Shown: one piece after another, positions 33,647 to 40,516 of the stretch | Layout of the letters: each line of letters starts with the position of its first letter | How positions within the stretch are numbered: the first letter of the stretch is position 1 | Source of the DNA: Rhizobacter sp. | GTDB lineage: Bacteria > Pseudomonadota > Gammaproteobacteria > Burkholderiales > Burkholderiaceae_C | Assembly (NCBI GenBank): GCA_025355745.1 | Contig: JANXZA010000205.1 | Coordinates: 1-40,516 of the forward strand | Direction: 5' to 3' | DNA length: 40,516 nt | Notes under the pieces: model-generated | The model's input: the letters and a program-made list of their open reading frames with translations, nothing else | What the model was told of the DNA's origin: nothing | The model's database searches: none | Position numbers and translations under genes: made by a program

Positions 33647-35773
33647 TCACTTCCACCGCAGCGGCCACGCTGCCTCGGCGTAGCCGATCTGGATGGTCTT
33701 GCGCTTGCTGAAGCCGTGGTACCACATCCGAACCTTGTCGCCTTCGATCAACACCGAGGGCGCGATCGGCCCGATGTCGTCGAAGCCATTGGCTGACTTG
33801 CGCACGATGGGCTCTGGCGCGATGTCCCAGGGCCCGTACGGAGAAGCCGAGCGGGCGACGCCGATCTCGTGCCCCTCTTCGCCATACAGCAGGCTCATGA
33901 AGAGGTAGAAGAGGCCGTCCGGGCCTTTCACGATCTCAGCCTCGGCGGCACCGTCCTTGGTCTTGGGCAGGTCTGCCTTGCTCATCACCGGCTTGTCGCG
34001 CTTGATCCAGTCGCGGCCGTTGCTGGACGTCGCCGCCATCAGATAGACACCTTTTTCCCGCTTGCAGGTGTCGAAGCAATAGCCGGTGTAAAGCATCACC
34101 AGTTGGCCCTCGTGTTCGACGATGCTGGGGCTGAACACCGCGTCGCTGTCGTAGCCGCCCGGTGTGCCCTTGAGAATGGGCTCGTCGCCAACGCGGTCGA
34201 ATTTGACGCCGTCGCGCGACACCGCCAGGCCGAGAAACGCCGGAAAGGATTTGAAGAATCCACCCCGGTTGCGGTAGCCCGAGAAGTACAGCAGGTACTC
34301 ACCGCGGAACTTGATCGCGAACGGGGTTTCGTGCGTGTCGTCCCACTGGCCGGGGCGGGTTTCGATCATCCGCCCGGGCAGCGGACCGCTCACCGCCACG
34401 TCGCGCCAGTCGATGCCGTCGATCGACGTGCCCTGACAGACTGCCGGCCCCTTGCGGCGCGGGTCGTAGCATGAATAAAACATGCGATAGATCGCACCGT
34501 CGTGCATCACGCTCGGGTCTCCGACCAGCGAGGACGGCCCGGCGTGCACTGGCAGCACGCGCTTGTTCCAGCTCGCCCAGCCGGGCACGTCGGCGCGGGT
34601 GGTGAGCGCCGCAGCCGGCGCGCGCGTGTCGCCCGCCACTGCGTTCGCCGGCGTGCCGATGGCCGACACCCGCTGCAGCCACAGGCGGTTCTCGCCCTTG
34701 CTCGCGAACAGCCCGCCGATGTCCAGAATCATCAGGGTCGAGACCTTGGCCGCATCGACCTTGGCGCTGCGCGAGCGGCTGTCGTCGGAGCGCTTGAAGT
34801 CGGCCAGCTTGAGCCGCAGCGTGTGCAGTGCGCCGTCGCCAGGCAGGTCGAAACCGGTTTCGAATTTGTCGCCGTCCGAATGCTCGAGCTTGAGCACCAG
34901 GCTGGTCTTTACCCGCGAGGCGAGCGACAGTTCCACGCCGTCGGCGCCGGCCAGCGCTCCGGAAGGCAATTGCCGTAACAGGCTTGTGACCAGGCCGGTC
35001 TGCTTGCGGTAGTCGACCACCAGGCCGGCCTGGGTCAGCGGCGGCGCGGTGCTCGGCTCGGCCCGGTTGGCGCCGAACGCAGACCATGGCAATGTCGGTC
35101 GGTCAAAGCCATCAAGCGCTCGCGCGCCGGCCTGCGTGGCGTCGCGCGTTGGCATGCCTGTGAACATCAACTCGTCCAGGACCAGCCTGCGCGATCCGGC
35201 CTCGATGCCGAACAGGCGCATCACGTCGCCGGAGGCCGAAGCCAGCATGGCACCGGTATCGACGATGGTCAGGCGCTGGATGCGTTCCGCGTCGAGTCGG
35301 CCGTTGTTGACGGCCGACGCACCGCCTTCAATGGCCAGGACAAAATCCTCGAACGAAATTTGCACGTTCCGCCACTGATCGGCATTCAGCAACGCTGAAG
35401 CGGTCCAGCGTCGGCCGCTCTGCTCCTCCAGCGAGACCGTGAGGTTGGTCATGTGGCTGGCTTTTGCGGCGAAGCTCAAGCCACCGGCGCGGGCCAGAGC
35501 TGCGCGCTCGATCGGCAGGACCAGCACGCTGACCTGACCCTTGCCCGCTTGATAGCGATAGTCCAGCGCTGGTTCCTGACTGCGCGTCCAGCCGGCGTCG
35601 CGCGTCGGGCCGGCTTGGGCACCCGCGCCGAGCACGCTCCAGGCGCCTGGCTCAGGCTTGAAGACGGCCTGCGGCGCGGCCTGGGCCGGCGAAGGCAGGG
35701 CGAATGCTAGAGCCACCCAGGCCAGCGCTGCGATCAACCGGCGGTGGCGCGAGAGAGGTCGGGAATCGGTCAT
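33647..35773 (-). CDS. Secreted two-domain beta-sandwich plus beta-propeller glycosidase-like protein
   Basis: A 708-residue protein with a signal peptide ending PSPAQA (about residue 33). Two related beta-sandwich domains follow (about 35-205 and 220-380). Each is a run of strands ending in a similar block: LTIVDTGAMLASASGDVMRLFG in the first and LMILDIGGLFASKGENRLWL in the second, suggesting duplication. The C-terminal 300 residues show the repeated blades of a five-bladed propeller: LVGDPSVMHDGAIYRMFYSC, WDDTHETPFAIKFRGEYLLY, SPSIVEHEGQLVMLYTGY and AEAEIVKGPDGLFYLFMSL, as in GH32/43/130-like enzymes. It may bind and trim the polymer or its precursors. Its start overlaps the FkbM gene stop by 4 bases. 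The catalytic class is uncertain. Confidence 0.78.
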   Translation of the reverse strand: MTDSRPLSRHRRLIAALAWVALAFALPSPAQAAPQAVFKPEPGAWSVLGAGAQAGPTRDAGWTRSQEPALDYRYQAGKGQVSVLVLPIERAALARAGGLSFAAKASHMTNLTVSLEEQSGRRWTASALLNADQWRNVQISFEDFVLAIEGGASAVNNGRLDAERIQRLTIVDTGAMLASASGDVMRLFGIEAGSRRLVLDELMFTGMPTRDATQAGARALDGFDRPTLPWSAFGANRAEPSTAPPLTQAGLVVDYRKQTGLVTSLLRQLPSGALAGADGVELSLASRVKTSLVLKLEHSDGDKFETGFDLPGDGALHTLRLKLADFKRSDDSRSRSAKVDAAKVSTLMILDIGGLFASKGENRLWLQRVSAIGTPANAVAGDTRAPAAALTTRADVPGWASWNKRVLPVHAGPSSLVGDPSVMHDGAIYRMFYSCYDPRRKGPAVCQGTSIDGIDWRDVAVSGPLPGRMIETRPGQWDDTHETPFAIKFRGEYLLYFSGYRNRGGFFKSFPAFLGLAVSRDGVKFDRVGDEPILKGTPGGYDSDAVFSPSIVEHEGQLVMLYTGYCFDTCKREKGVYLMAATSSNGRDWIKRDKPVMSKADLPKTKDGAAEAEIVKGPDGLFYLFMSLLYGEEGHEIGVARSASPYGPWDIAPEPIVRKSANGFDDIGPIAPSVLIEGDKVRMWYHGFSKRKTIQIGYAEAAWPLRWK

Positions 35774-36720
35774 TGTGCAAGGCCCGCCGCGGCCTGCGGC
35801 ACTTCGTGCTCTCTGGGGCAAAGCAGGAGATTGATGTAGCCACCGGGCGCGGGAACGTGGTGCCAGCGCAGGGCTTCGAGGGCGCAGCCGCGCTTGCCCA
35901 GCAGGCCCAGCCGATTGCGCTGGCCGCGAATCACCCGAGCCTCATAGCCAGGCGGGAACAAGGCCATTAGCTCTGCAGTGCCGGCCAGTCCGATCCGAGT
36001 CTGGTCCGACAGCTCCATCATGACCATCGGGCGATACCTGGCGAGAGTGGCCTGCAGCCCGCGCAGCACCGAAAGCTCAAAACCCTCCACATCGATTTTG
36101 ATGAGGTCGACGCGCTGAAGCTCCAACCGGGCCACATAGCCATCGGCCTGCACGAGCCGCAGGCGCCCTGCCGGCCGGTTGTTCTGTGGTTCATGGCTGG
36201 CGACGAATGTTCCGGTGCCCGTGTTGCTGCCTTGGGGGGCGAAGAACTCCAGTTCCTCGTCCCGCTCGCTGAGCCCGACGCGGTGAAGATGGACGTGCGC
36301 CAGGCCATTGCGACGGACCTTTTCATCGAGGCACATCGACACGGTGTCATAAGGCTCGAACGCATGGACCTCGGCGCAGAACGAGGCCAGATACAGAGCG
36401 TGGTGGCCGACGTTGGCGCCGATGTCGAACGCGACCGGCCTCGTTCGGGTTGCCAGCAGCGTGCGCATCAGTTCGAGCTCGTCGAGTTCGTAGGCGCCGT
36501 AGTAGTAGACGATCCAGTCGATCCAACAATTCATTCGACCAGGGTAGACATACCCTGCGAAGGGTACTTCGAACTCGCGGCCGCTGACGCGCTCGGGGTG
36601 CCGCAACAGGCGCAACAACCGGTCCCTGACGCCGTAGCGCAGCCATCGCTGATGCCCCAGCCACCGCAACCCTCGGTCCAGCAATGGCGCGCGGCGCGAG
36701 ACCTCGTTTCCGTCTGCCAT
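35770..36720 (-). CDS. FkbM family methyltransferase
   Basis: A 316-residue SAM-dependent methyltransferase. The SAM motif is VAFDIGANVGHHALYLASF, followed by EVHAFEPYDTV; the FkbM signature VDLIKIDVEGFELSVLRGL is intact. FkbM enzymes O-methylate hydroxyls of natural products and sugars. AAGGTGA stands near the start at 36720, and the upstream frame (to 36933) is basic non-protein sequence. It is the first gene of the leftward set with the propeller protein, coupled by ATGA, so methylation of the same surface glycan is inferred. It is transcribed divergently from the second PEP-CTERM gene. Confidence 0.87.
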   Translation of the reverse strand: MADGNEVSRRAPLLDRGLRWLGHQRWLRYGVRDRLLRLLRHPERVSGREFEVPFAGYVYPGRMNCWIDWIVYYYGAYELDELELMRTLLATRTRPVAFDIGANVGHHALYLASFCAEVHAFEPYDTVSMCLDEKVRRNGLAHVHLHRVGLSERDEELEFFAPQGSNTGTGTFVASHEPQNNRPAGRLRLVQADGYVARLELQRVDLIKIDVEGFELSVLRGLQATLARYRPMVMMELSDQTRIGLAGTAELMALFPPGYEARVIRGQRNRLGLLGKRGCALEALRWHHVPAPGGYINLLLCPREHEVPQAAAGLAQ

Positions 36721-36838
36721 GCGGTTCACCTTACCTGCCTCTCTGGTCCGTATTGATTGCAACGACTTTAAGGGGCTTGTCGTAAATGCAGCAAGCTCGA
36801 TTTCAGTGGGGCGCCTGCCGACCTTGGTGCGGCGTTGA

Positions 36839-36862
36839 CACCCCCCCCGGTCTTGGGGGGTG
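36839..36862. repeat. C8/G6 hairpin in the divergent region before the second PEP-CTERM gene
   Basis: CACCCCCC (36839-36846) pairs with GGGGGGTG (36855-36862) around an 8-base loop. It contains a run of eight C. It lies between the FkbM start (36720) and the PEP-CTERM start (36954), so it could affect either promoter or the 5' leader. TTGACA stands just before it (36835-36840), but I see no matching -10 box. Confidence 0.45.
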
Positions 36863-36953
36863 GTAGCGCTCGACTGCCGGTTTGGGGACGCATTGCCGTC
36901 CCGCCGTCGTAAACTACTTTGTCCAACAGTCAAGCAACCAGATGGAGGTTTCC

Positions 36954-37484
36954 GTGAACATCAAGCATGCCCTGGGAGGTTTTGCGCTGGTCGCCAGTGC
37001 CGCTTCATTCGGTCAGATCGTCACTCAAGGCAATTCCGCCGGAGTGCTGGACAACAGGTCCGTCATCTTGGCTGGCTTGCACACGACCGATGAATTGGGG
37101 TTCATCGACATTTTCGAGTTTTCGGTGACCGGTCCCGGCGTTGCCTTGGCCCAGTTTTCAGACGCCGGCTTTGGGGATGACGGCGTCGGTTTCCAGTTCA
37201 ACACGGTGCTATTGGCAGACAGCGCCAACGTCCCGCTGCTCGGCAGCTTTTCGGTAGACACCAATGGCGCCGACGGCTGGCTCGTGTTCGCCGATCTGCC
37301 CGGAGCCGGAACCTATCGGGTCATCACCGGCGGGGCTGTCACTCACGGCCCCGGTGCGGGGTACTACCTCGGCGCAGTCGGCACTCTGGTCCCTGCTGCA
37401 GTGCCTGAACCGGCGAGCTACGGTCTGATGCTGCTGGGTTTGGGGGTGATCGGTTGGGTCGCTCGGCGCAAGATCGACGCCTGA
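36954..37484 (+). CDS. PEP-CTERM sorting domain-containing protein
   Basis: A 176-residue exported protein starting with GTG, with GGAGG 5 bases upstream. The signal peptide is [20 protein letters not shown]. The body is beta-strand rich with [17 protein letters not shown] and a Gly-rich repeat-like C-terminal half ([19 protein letters not shown]). The tail is a PEP-CTERM signal: [20 protein letters not shown] followed by the basic ARRKIDA. The exosortase is not in the window. It sits inside the polysaccharide locus, between the FkbM gene and gmd, which fits the known link of PEP-CTERM proteins with exopolysaccharide and biofilm. Its exact role is unknown. Confidence 0.87.
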   Translation: MNIKHALGGFALVASAASFGQIVTQGNSAGVLDNRSVILAGLHTTDELGFIDIFEFSVTGPGVALAQFSDAGFGDDGVGFQFNTVLLADSANVPLLGSFSVDTNGADGWLVFADLPGAGTYRVITGGAVTHGPGAGYYLGAVGTLVPAAVPEPASYGLMLLGLGVIGWVARRKIDA

Positions 37485-37672
37485 CCGAAGCCAGCAGATG
37501 CGCGGGTTTTGAATGGCGGTCGTGCAGTTGCGTTGATCGACTTGCGAGTCGCGCCAAGCCGACACCACCGGCGAATGTTCAAGACGCTACAGTGAGGCGC
37601 AACGCCTGCATCCGCAAGGTCGCGCCCGCTCCCACAATCTCATTCCGACTCAAGGCACCAGCCACGCCACCC

Positions 37673-38791
37673 ATGACTCGCAAAGTTGCGCTCATCACCG
37701 GAGTGACCGGCCAAGACGGCGCCTACCTTGCCCGGTTCCTGCTCGGAAAGGGCTACGAAGTGCACGGCATCAAGCGCCGCGCCTCGCTGTTCAACACCGA
37801 CCGGATCGACGCGCTGTACCAGGACCCGCATGTCGATGACCGAAATTTCATCCTGCACTACGGCGATGTCACCGATTCGAGCAACCTGATTCGCATCGTC
37901 CAAAAGGTGCAGCCCGACGAGATCTACAACCTGGCGGCGCAAAGCCATGTGGCGGTAAGCTTCGACGAGCCCGAGTACACAGCCAATGCCGATGGCCTGG
38001 GCGCGTTGCGGCTTCTGGAAGCCGTGCGCATCCTCGGGCTGGAAAGAAAAGCGCGGTTCTACCAGGCGAGCACGAGCGAGCTCTACGGTCTGGTACAGCA
38101 GACCCCGCAGACCGAGACCACGCCCTTCTACCCGCGCAGCCCGTATGCGGTGGCCAAACTCTATGCCTACTGGATCACGGTGAACTACCGCGAGGCTTAC
38201 GGCATGTTTGCCTGCAACGGCATCCTGTTCAACCACGAGAGCCCCGTGCGCGGCGAGACCTTCGTGACGCGCAAGATCACCCGCGCACTGGCGCGCATCG
38301 CGCTCGGCATGCAGGGCTGCGTGCACCTGGGCAACCTCGATGCGCTGCGCGACTGGGGCCATGCACGCGACTATGTCGAGGCCCAGTGGCTGATGTTGCA
38401 GCAGCCGCAGCCCGAGGACTTCGTCATCGCCAGCGGCCAGCAGCACAGCGTGCGCGAGTTCATCGACCATGCTGCGGCGCAGCTCGGCATCACGCTCCGG
38501 TTCGAGGGTTCGGGCCAACATGAGATCGGCCGGGTTGTGGCGGTGACGGGCGAGCGGGCCGCGTGCCGCAGCGGCGATGTGATCGTTCGGGTTGACGCAC
38601 GCTACTTTCGCCCGACCGAAGTCGACTCGCTGCTCGGCGACGCGACCAAGGCAAGGGAACGGCTCGGCTGGATACCTGCCACGAGCTTCGAGGCGCTGGT
38701 CAGGGAAATGGTCGAGAGCGACTACCTTTCCGCCTCGCGCGATTCACTGGTCAAGCGTGCGGGCTACCAGGCCTACGACCACCACGAGTGA
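37673..38791 (+). CDS. gmd: GDP-mannose 4,6-dehydratase
   Basis: A 372-residue protein of normal Gmd length. The NADP motif is [18 protein letters not shown], and [16 protein letters not shown] is diagnostic of Gmd. The catalytic region is [20 protein letters not shown] with Ser/Thr and Glu, and YxxxK is [31 protein letters not shown] and the substrate-binding end [20 protein letters not shown] are family blocks. It converts GDP-mannose to GDP-4-keto-6-deoxymannose, the first step to GDP-L-fucose. The start at 37673 gives the canonical N terminus. It is followed 16 bases later by fcl, so the two form an operon. Confidence 0.95.
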   Translation: MTRKVALITGVTGQDGAYLARFLLGKGYEVHGIKRRASLFNTDRIDALYQDPHVDDRNFILHYGDVTDSSNLIRIVQKVQPDEIYNLAAQSHVAVSFDEPEYTANADGLGALRLLEAVRILGLERKARFYQASTSELYGLVQQTPQTETTPFYPRSPYAVAKLYAYWITVNYREAYGMFACNGILFNHESPVRGETFVTRKITRALARIALGMQGCVHLGNLDALRDWGHARDYVEAQWLMLQQPQPEDFVIASGQQHSVREFIDHAAAQLGITLRFEGSGQHEIGRVVAVTGERAACRSGDVIVRVDARYFRPTEVDSLLGDATKARERLGWIPATSFEALVREMVESDYLSASRDSLVKRAGYQAYDHHE

Positions 38792-38807
38792 CGCGCTCAG
38801 TGCCGAG

Positions 38808-39788
38808 ATGAACCCTGCCGATCTCATCTTCGTCGCCGGCCATCGTGGCCTCGTGGGCTCAGCACTGGTGCGCCAGCTGCACGCGCGCGGCTTCTCGAAC
38901 CTGCTGCTTCGCACGCACGCGCAACTCGACCTTGCCGATCCGGCTGCCACGTCGACATTCTTCGAGCGCGAAGCGCCGGATCACGTGTTCCTGGCAGCTG
39001 CGAAAGTGGGCGGCATTCATGCCAACAACACCTACCCGGCCGACTTCATTCACGACAACCTCGCGATCCAGACCAGCGTCATTCGCGCGGCCCATGCCCA
39101 CGGCGTCAAGCGCCTGCTGTTTCTTGGCTCGAGTTGCATCTACCCGAGGGATGCGCCGCAGCCCATGGCGGAAACCAGCCTGCTGACCGGCCCGCTGGAG
39201 CCGACGAACCGCGCCTACGCCGTGGCCAAGATCGCGGGCATCGAGATGTGCTGGAGCTACAACCGGCAGCACGGCACGAAATACCTTTGCGTCATGCCGA
39301 CCAACCTGTACGGCCCGGGCGACAACTACCACCTCCAAGACAGCCACGTCATCCCGGCGCTGCTGCGCAAGTTCCACGAGGCCCGGCAAGGCGGCGAACC
39401 GCAGGTGGTCGTGTGGGGAAGCGGCGCTCCGCGGCGCGAGTTCCTGCACTGCGACGACATGGCCAGCGCAGGCGTTCATCTGATGACCTTGCCCGACGGG
39501 GCCTACGATCGGCTGCTGGAAGCCGAGCCGCCGCTCGTCAACATCGGCACCGGCGACGATGTGACGATCCGCGAACTGGCTCATCTGGTGAGCGAGGTGG
39601 TGGGCTACGCTGGCGACATCCACTTCGATCTCAGCAAGCCCGATGGCGCGCCCCGCAAGCTGCTCGACGTCGGCACCTTGCATGCCTGCGGCTGGCACGC
39701 ATCGATCGGTCTGCGCGAAGGGCTTGCTGCCACCTATGCGGACTTTCGCCGTGAAGCCGCGGAAAAACCGCCTGCGGATGCAGGCTGA
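38808..39788 (+). CDS. fcl: GDP-L-fucose synthase
   Basis: A 326-residue epimerase/reductase of the Fcl (WcaG) family. The NADP motif is IFVAGHRGLVGSALVRQL, followed by QLDLAD, HVFLAAAKVGGIHANNTYPA and FLGSSCIYPRDAPQPM, all diagnostic. YxxxK is AYAVAKIAG, and MPTNLYGPGDNYHLQDSHVI is conserved. It turns GDP-4-keto-6-deoxymannose into GDP-L-fucose with NADPH. GAG stands close before the ATG. It ends the polysaccharide locus; the tRNA-Ser fragment begins 12 bases after its stop, so fcl lies at the chromosomal side of the element boundary. Confidence 0.95.
   Translation: MNPADLIFVAGHRGLVGSALVRQLHARGFSNLLLRTHAQLDLADPAATSTFFEREAPDHVFLAAAKVGGIHANNTYPADFIHDNLAIQTSVIRAAHAHGVKRLLFLGSSCIYPRDAPQPMAETSLLTGPLEPTNRAYAVAKIAGIEMCWSYNRQHGTKYLCVMPTNLYGPGDNYHLQDSHVIPALLRKFHEARQGGEPQVVVWGSGAPRREFLHCDDMASAGVHLMTLPDGAYDRLLEAEPPLVNIGTGDDVTIRELAHLVSEVVGYAGDIHFDLSKPDGAPRKLLDVGTLHACGWHASIGLREGLAATYADFRREAAEKPPADAG
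39770..39785 (+). terminator. Short hairpin at the end of fcl
   Basis: GCCTGC (39770-39775) and GCAGGC (39780-39785) form a 6-bp stem with a GGAT loop, directly before the fcl stop codon. There is no T run after it, so termination is only a possibility. Confidence 0.25.
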
Positions 39789-39799
39789 TGGTTGGCATC

Positions 39800-39857
39800 T
39801 GGCGGAGACGGTGAGATTCGAACTCACGGACGGGTTGCCCCGTCGGCAGTTTTCAAG
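39800..39857 (-). tRNA. 3' half of tRNA-Ser (UGA), probable attachment site remnant
   Basis: Read on the minus strand, 39857 to 39800 gives the anticodon loop CTTGAAA (anticodon TGA) and its 3' stem ACTGCC. A long variable arm GACGGG-GCAA-CCCGTC follows, then the T arm GTGAG-TTCGAAT-CTCAC, the acceptor 3' strand CGTCTCC, discriminator G and an encoded CCA. These are the parts expected of a class II tRNA-Ser. The 5' part (acceptor GGAGACG, D arm, 5' anticodon stem GCAGT) is missing: beyond 39857 the match stops inside the anticodon loop. Tyrosine and phage integrases commonly use the 3' half of a tRNA gene as attachment site and leave such a fragment at the far end. Confidence 0.8.
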
Positions 39858-39900
39858 TTCACAGTAGAACTCAATCGAATCAAGAGCTTAGCTGACTTTC

Positions 39901-39977
39901 GTCTCCGCAACCTCTGCCAAACGCCAACCGGCGCATGCCCGGTAGACGTGAGTTTGGCAGCAGGGTTGCGGAGAGAC
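39901..39977. repeat. Long imperfect inverted repeat beside the attachment site
   Basis: The left arm (39901-39922) reads GTCTCCGCAACC then TCTGCCAAAC, and the right arm (39952-39977) is its complement with two small insertions. Within the loop ACCGG (39927-39931) and CCGGT (39939-39943) pair again. A two-part hairpin of about 77 bases results. It starts 44 bases from the tRNA fragment. Confidence 0.6.
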
Positions 39978-40197
39978 TGCTTTGGGCCTTGCCAGCCTGT
40001 CGACCGCGCGGATCGAGCACCAGGCCCCCTGCGATGCGCCGACTCATTCCGGAGCGCAGACCGCCCGACCGGACAAGTTCACTGCTGATCGCACGCTACA
40101 GGAATAAGGTGTCAAGCAAGCGCTCGCGAGCTGGACGACTTGAGGCGATGGTCAGCTCAAGCTATCGCCACGCGCTACAAGCCGATGCTTGACTGCT

Positions 40198-40516
40198 TTA
40201 GACCAGAACTCCCTTGGTGGTAGCGATGCGAGAAAGCTGGCGCACGGTGTGGGTGATGTGATTATTTTGGTCAATCGTCACCCAAGTCTCAAGGGTTCCG
40301 TATTTCTGGCGACCATTTGCCGCTGAAACGATGTATTCGCCGCCCCAAGAATCATCACCGCGAAATTGAGACTTTGCACGAAGCATTCTAGAAAGTCTAT
40401 GGTGCTGGGATGTGTCACTTTGCCAGCGAATCCCCTTGACGATCAACCACTCTTTGTCGGAGGTATAGCGGATTTTTGCGGCCGGCTTAATCATTCTAGG
40501 GTCAAAGTCAAAATAG
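40198..40516 (-). CDS. C-terminal part of a probable Beta-family protein
   Basis: The frame is open to the right edge (YFDFDP upstream of the first Met in view), so the protein probably continues beyond the window; the 98-residue version from ATG 40494 is the minimal form. Features include KEWLIVKGIRWQ, FRGDDSWGGEYIVSAANG, and WVTIDQNNHITHTVRQLSRI. These recall the end of the Beta protein family (Pfam Beta_protein), whose members end with an F-G-x-x-S-W-G-D-x-Y-I and N-H-H-I pattern and are found with phages and genomic islands. The match is from memory and partial (Gly for Asp in the SWGD pattern). Base composition is lower in GC than the locus to the left, as expected for element cargo. Confidence 0.55.
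   Translation of the reverse strand, partial: YFDFDPRMIKPAAKIRYTSDKEWLIVKGIRWQSDTSQHHRLSRMLRAKSQFRGDDSWGGEYIVSAANGRQKYGTLETWVTIDQNNHITHTVRQLSRIATTKGVLV

Larger units (their letters stand above)
39858..40516. mobile_element. Probable end of an integrated element, beginning at the tRNA-Ser fragment
   Basis: From the broken tRNA to the right edge the DNA is visibly less GC-rich and carries no gene of the polysaccharide locus. In a tRNA-targeted integration, the 3' fragment marks the far junction and the element lies on the side where the 5' half is missing, which is here to the right. The visible part holds an inverted repeat, about 220 bases with nothing recognised (39978-40197), and the end of a leftward gene. 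No integrase gene is visible; it would be farther right or at the other junction. Confidence 0.55.

Noticed and set aside
36835..36954. Sigma-54 or sigma-70 promoter before the second PEP-CTERM gene
   Set aside because: The GG/GC pairs have wrong spacing for sigma-54, and TTGACA at 36835 has no acceptable -10 box at 16-18 bases.
39800..39930. A complete tRNA-Ser, perhaps with an intron
   Set aside because: A short GTCTCC match occurs near 39901, but no D arm or 5' anticodon stem can be formed; the match belongs to the inverted repeat arms.

Overview
The window looks like the chromosome of a high-GC betaproteobacterium of the order Burkholderiales, probably of the Rubrivivax/Leptothrix/Ideonella type. 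This is inferred from the strong G/C third-position bias, two PEP-CTERM proteins, a neighbouring DUF1800/DUF1501 pair, a pcaJ-pcaF type catabolic pair and a large exopolysaccharide locus. No 16S rRNA or other decisive taxonomic marker is present.

Region 1 (1-6.5 kb) is ordinary chromosome: the end of a beta-ketoadipate CoA-transferase gene, the following thiolase gene, a small lipoprotein with tryptophan-rich repeats, a truncated ABC-transporter ATPase relic, a PEP-CTERM secreted protein, an alpha/beta-hydrolase fused to a LuxR-type DNA-binding domain, and an ECF sigma factor with a poor region 4. About 600 bases after the sigma gene hold no convincing gene.

Region 2 (6.5-15 kb) has a leftward set of genes: a tannase-family lipoprotein, an SGNH hydrolase, a NodU-type carbamoyltransferase and a small unknown protein. 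It diverges from a rightward DUF1800-DUF1501 pair of exported proteins.

Region 3 (15-39.8 kb) is a Wzy-type polysaccharide locus. It holds an outer-membrane export lipoprotein, an O-antigen ligase/polymerase, a tyrosine-kinase-like protein whose Walker A lysine is lost, and a GumC/Wzz chain-length protein. These are followed by a long rightward operon with an acyltransferase, GT9 transferase, methyltransferase, initiating phosphoglycosyltransferase, SDR, FAD oxidoreductase, flippase, two NAD-dependent sugar epimerase/dehydratases and a WcaI-like GT4. A leftward operon encodes an FkbM methyltransferase, a secreted beta-propeller glycosidase-like protein, a second GT4 and a PIG-L deacetylase. 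A second PEP-CTERM gene and the GDP-fucose pair gmd-fcl close the locus. Together these genes could initiate, build, decorate (acyl, methyl, possibly carbamoyl), flip, polymerise and export a fucose-containing polymer. Between the oxidoreductase and the flippase lies a short tandem repeat whose units each carry a ribosome-binding site and start codon and form chained mini-ORFs.

Region 4 (39.8-40.5 kb) is a boundary. The 3' half of a tRNA-Ser(UGA) gene sits just after fcl, without its 5' half. It is followed by lower-GC DNA with a long imperfect hairpin and the C-terminal end of a probable Beta-family protein. This is the expected footprint of an integrated mobile element whose body lies to the right of the window.
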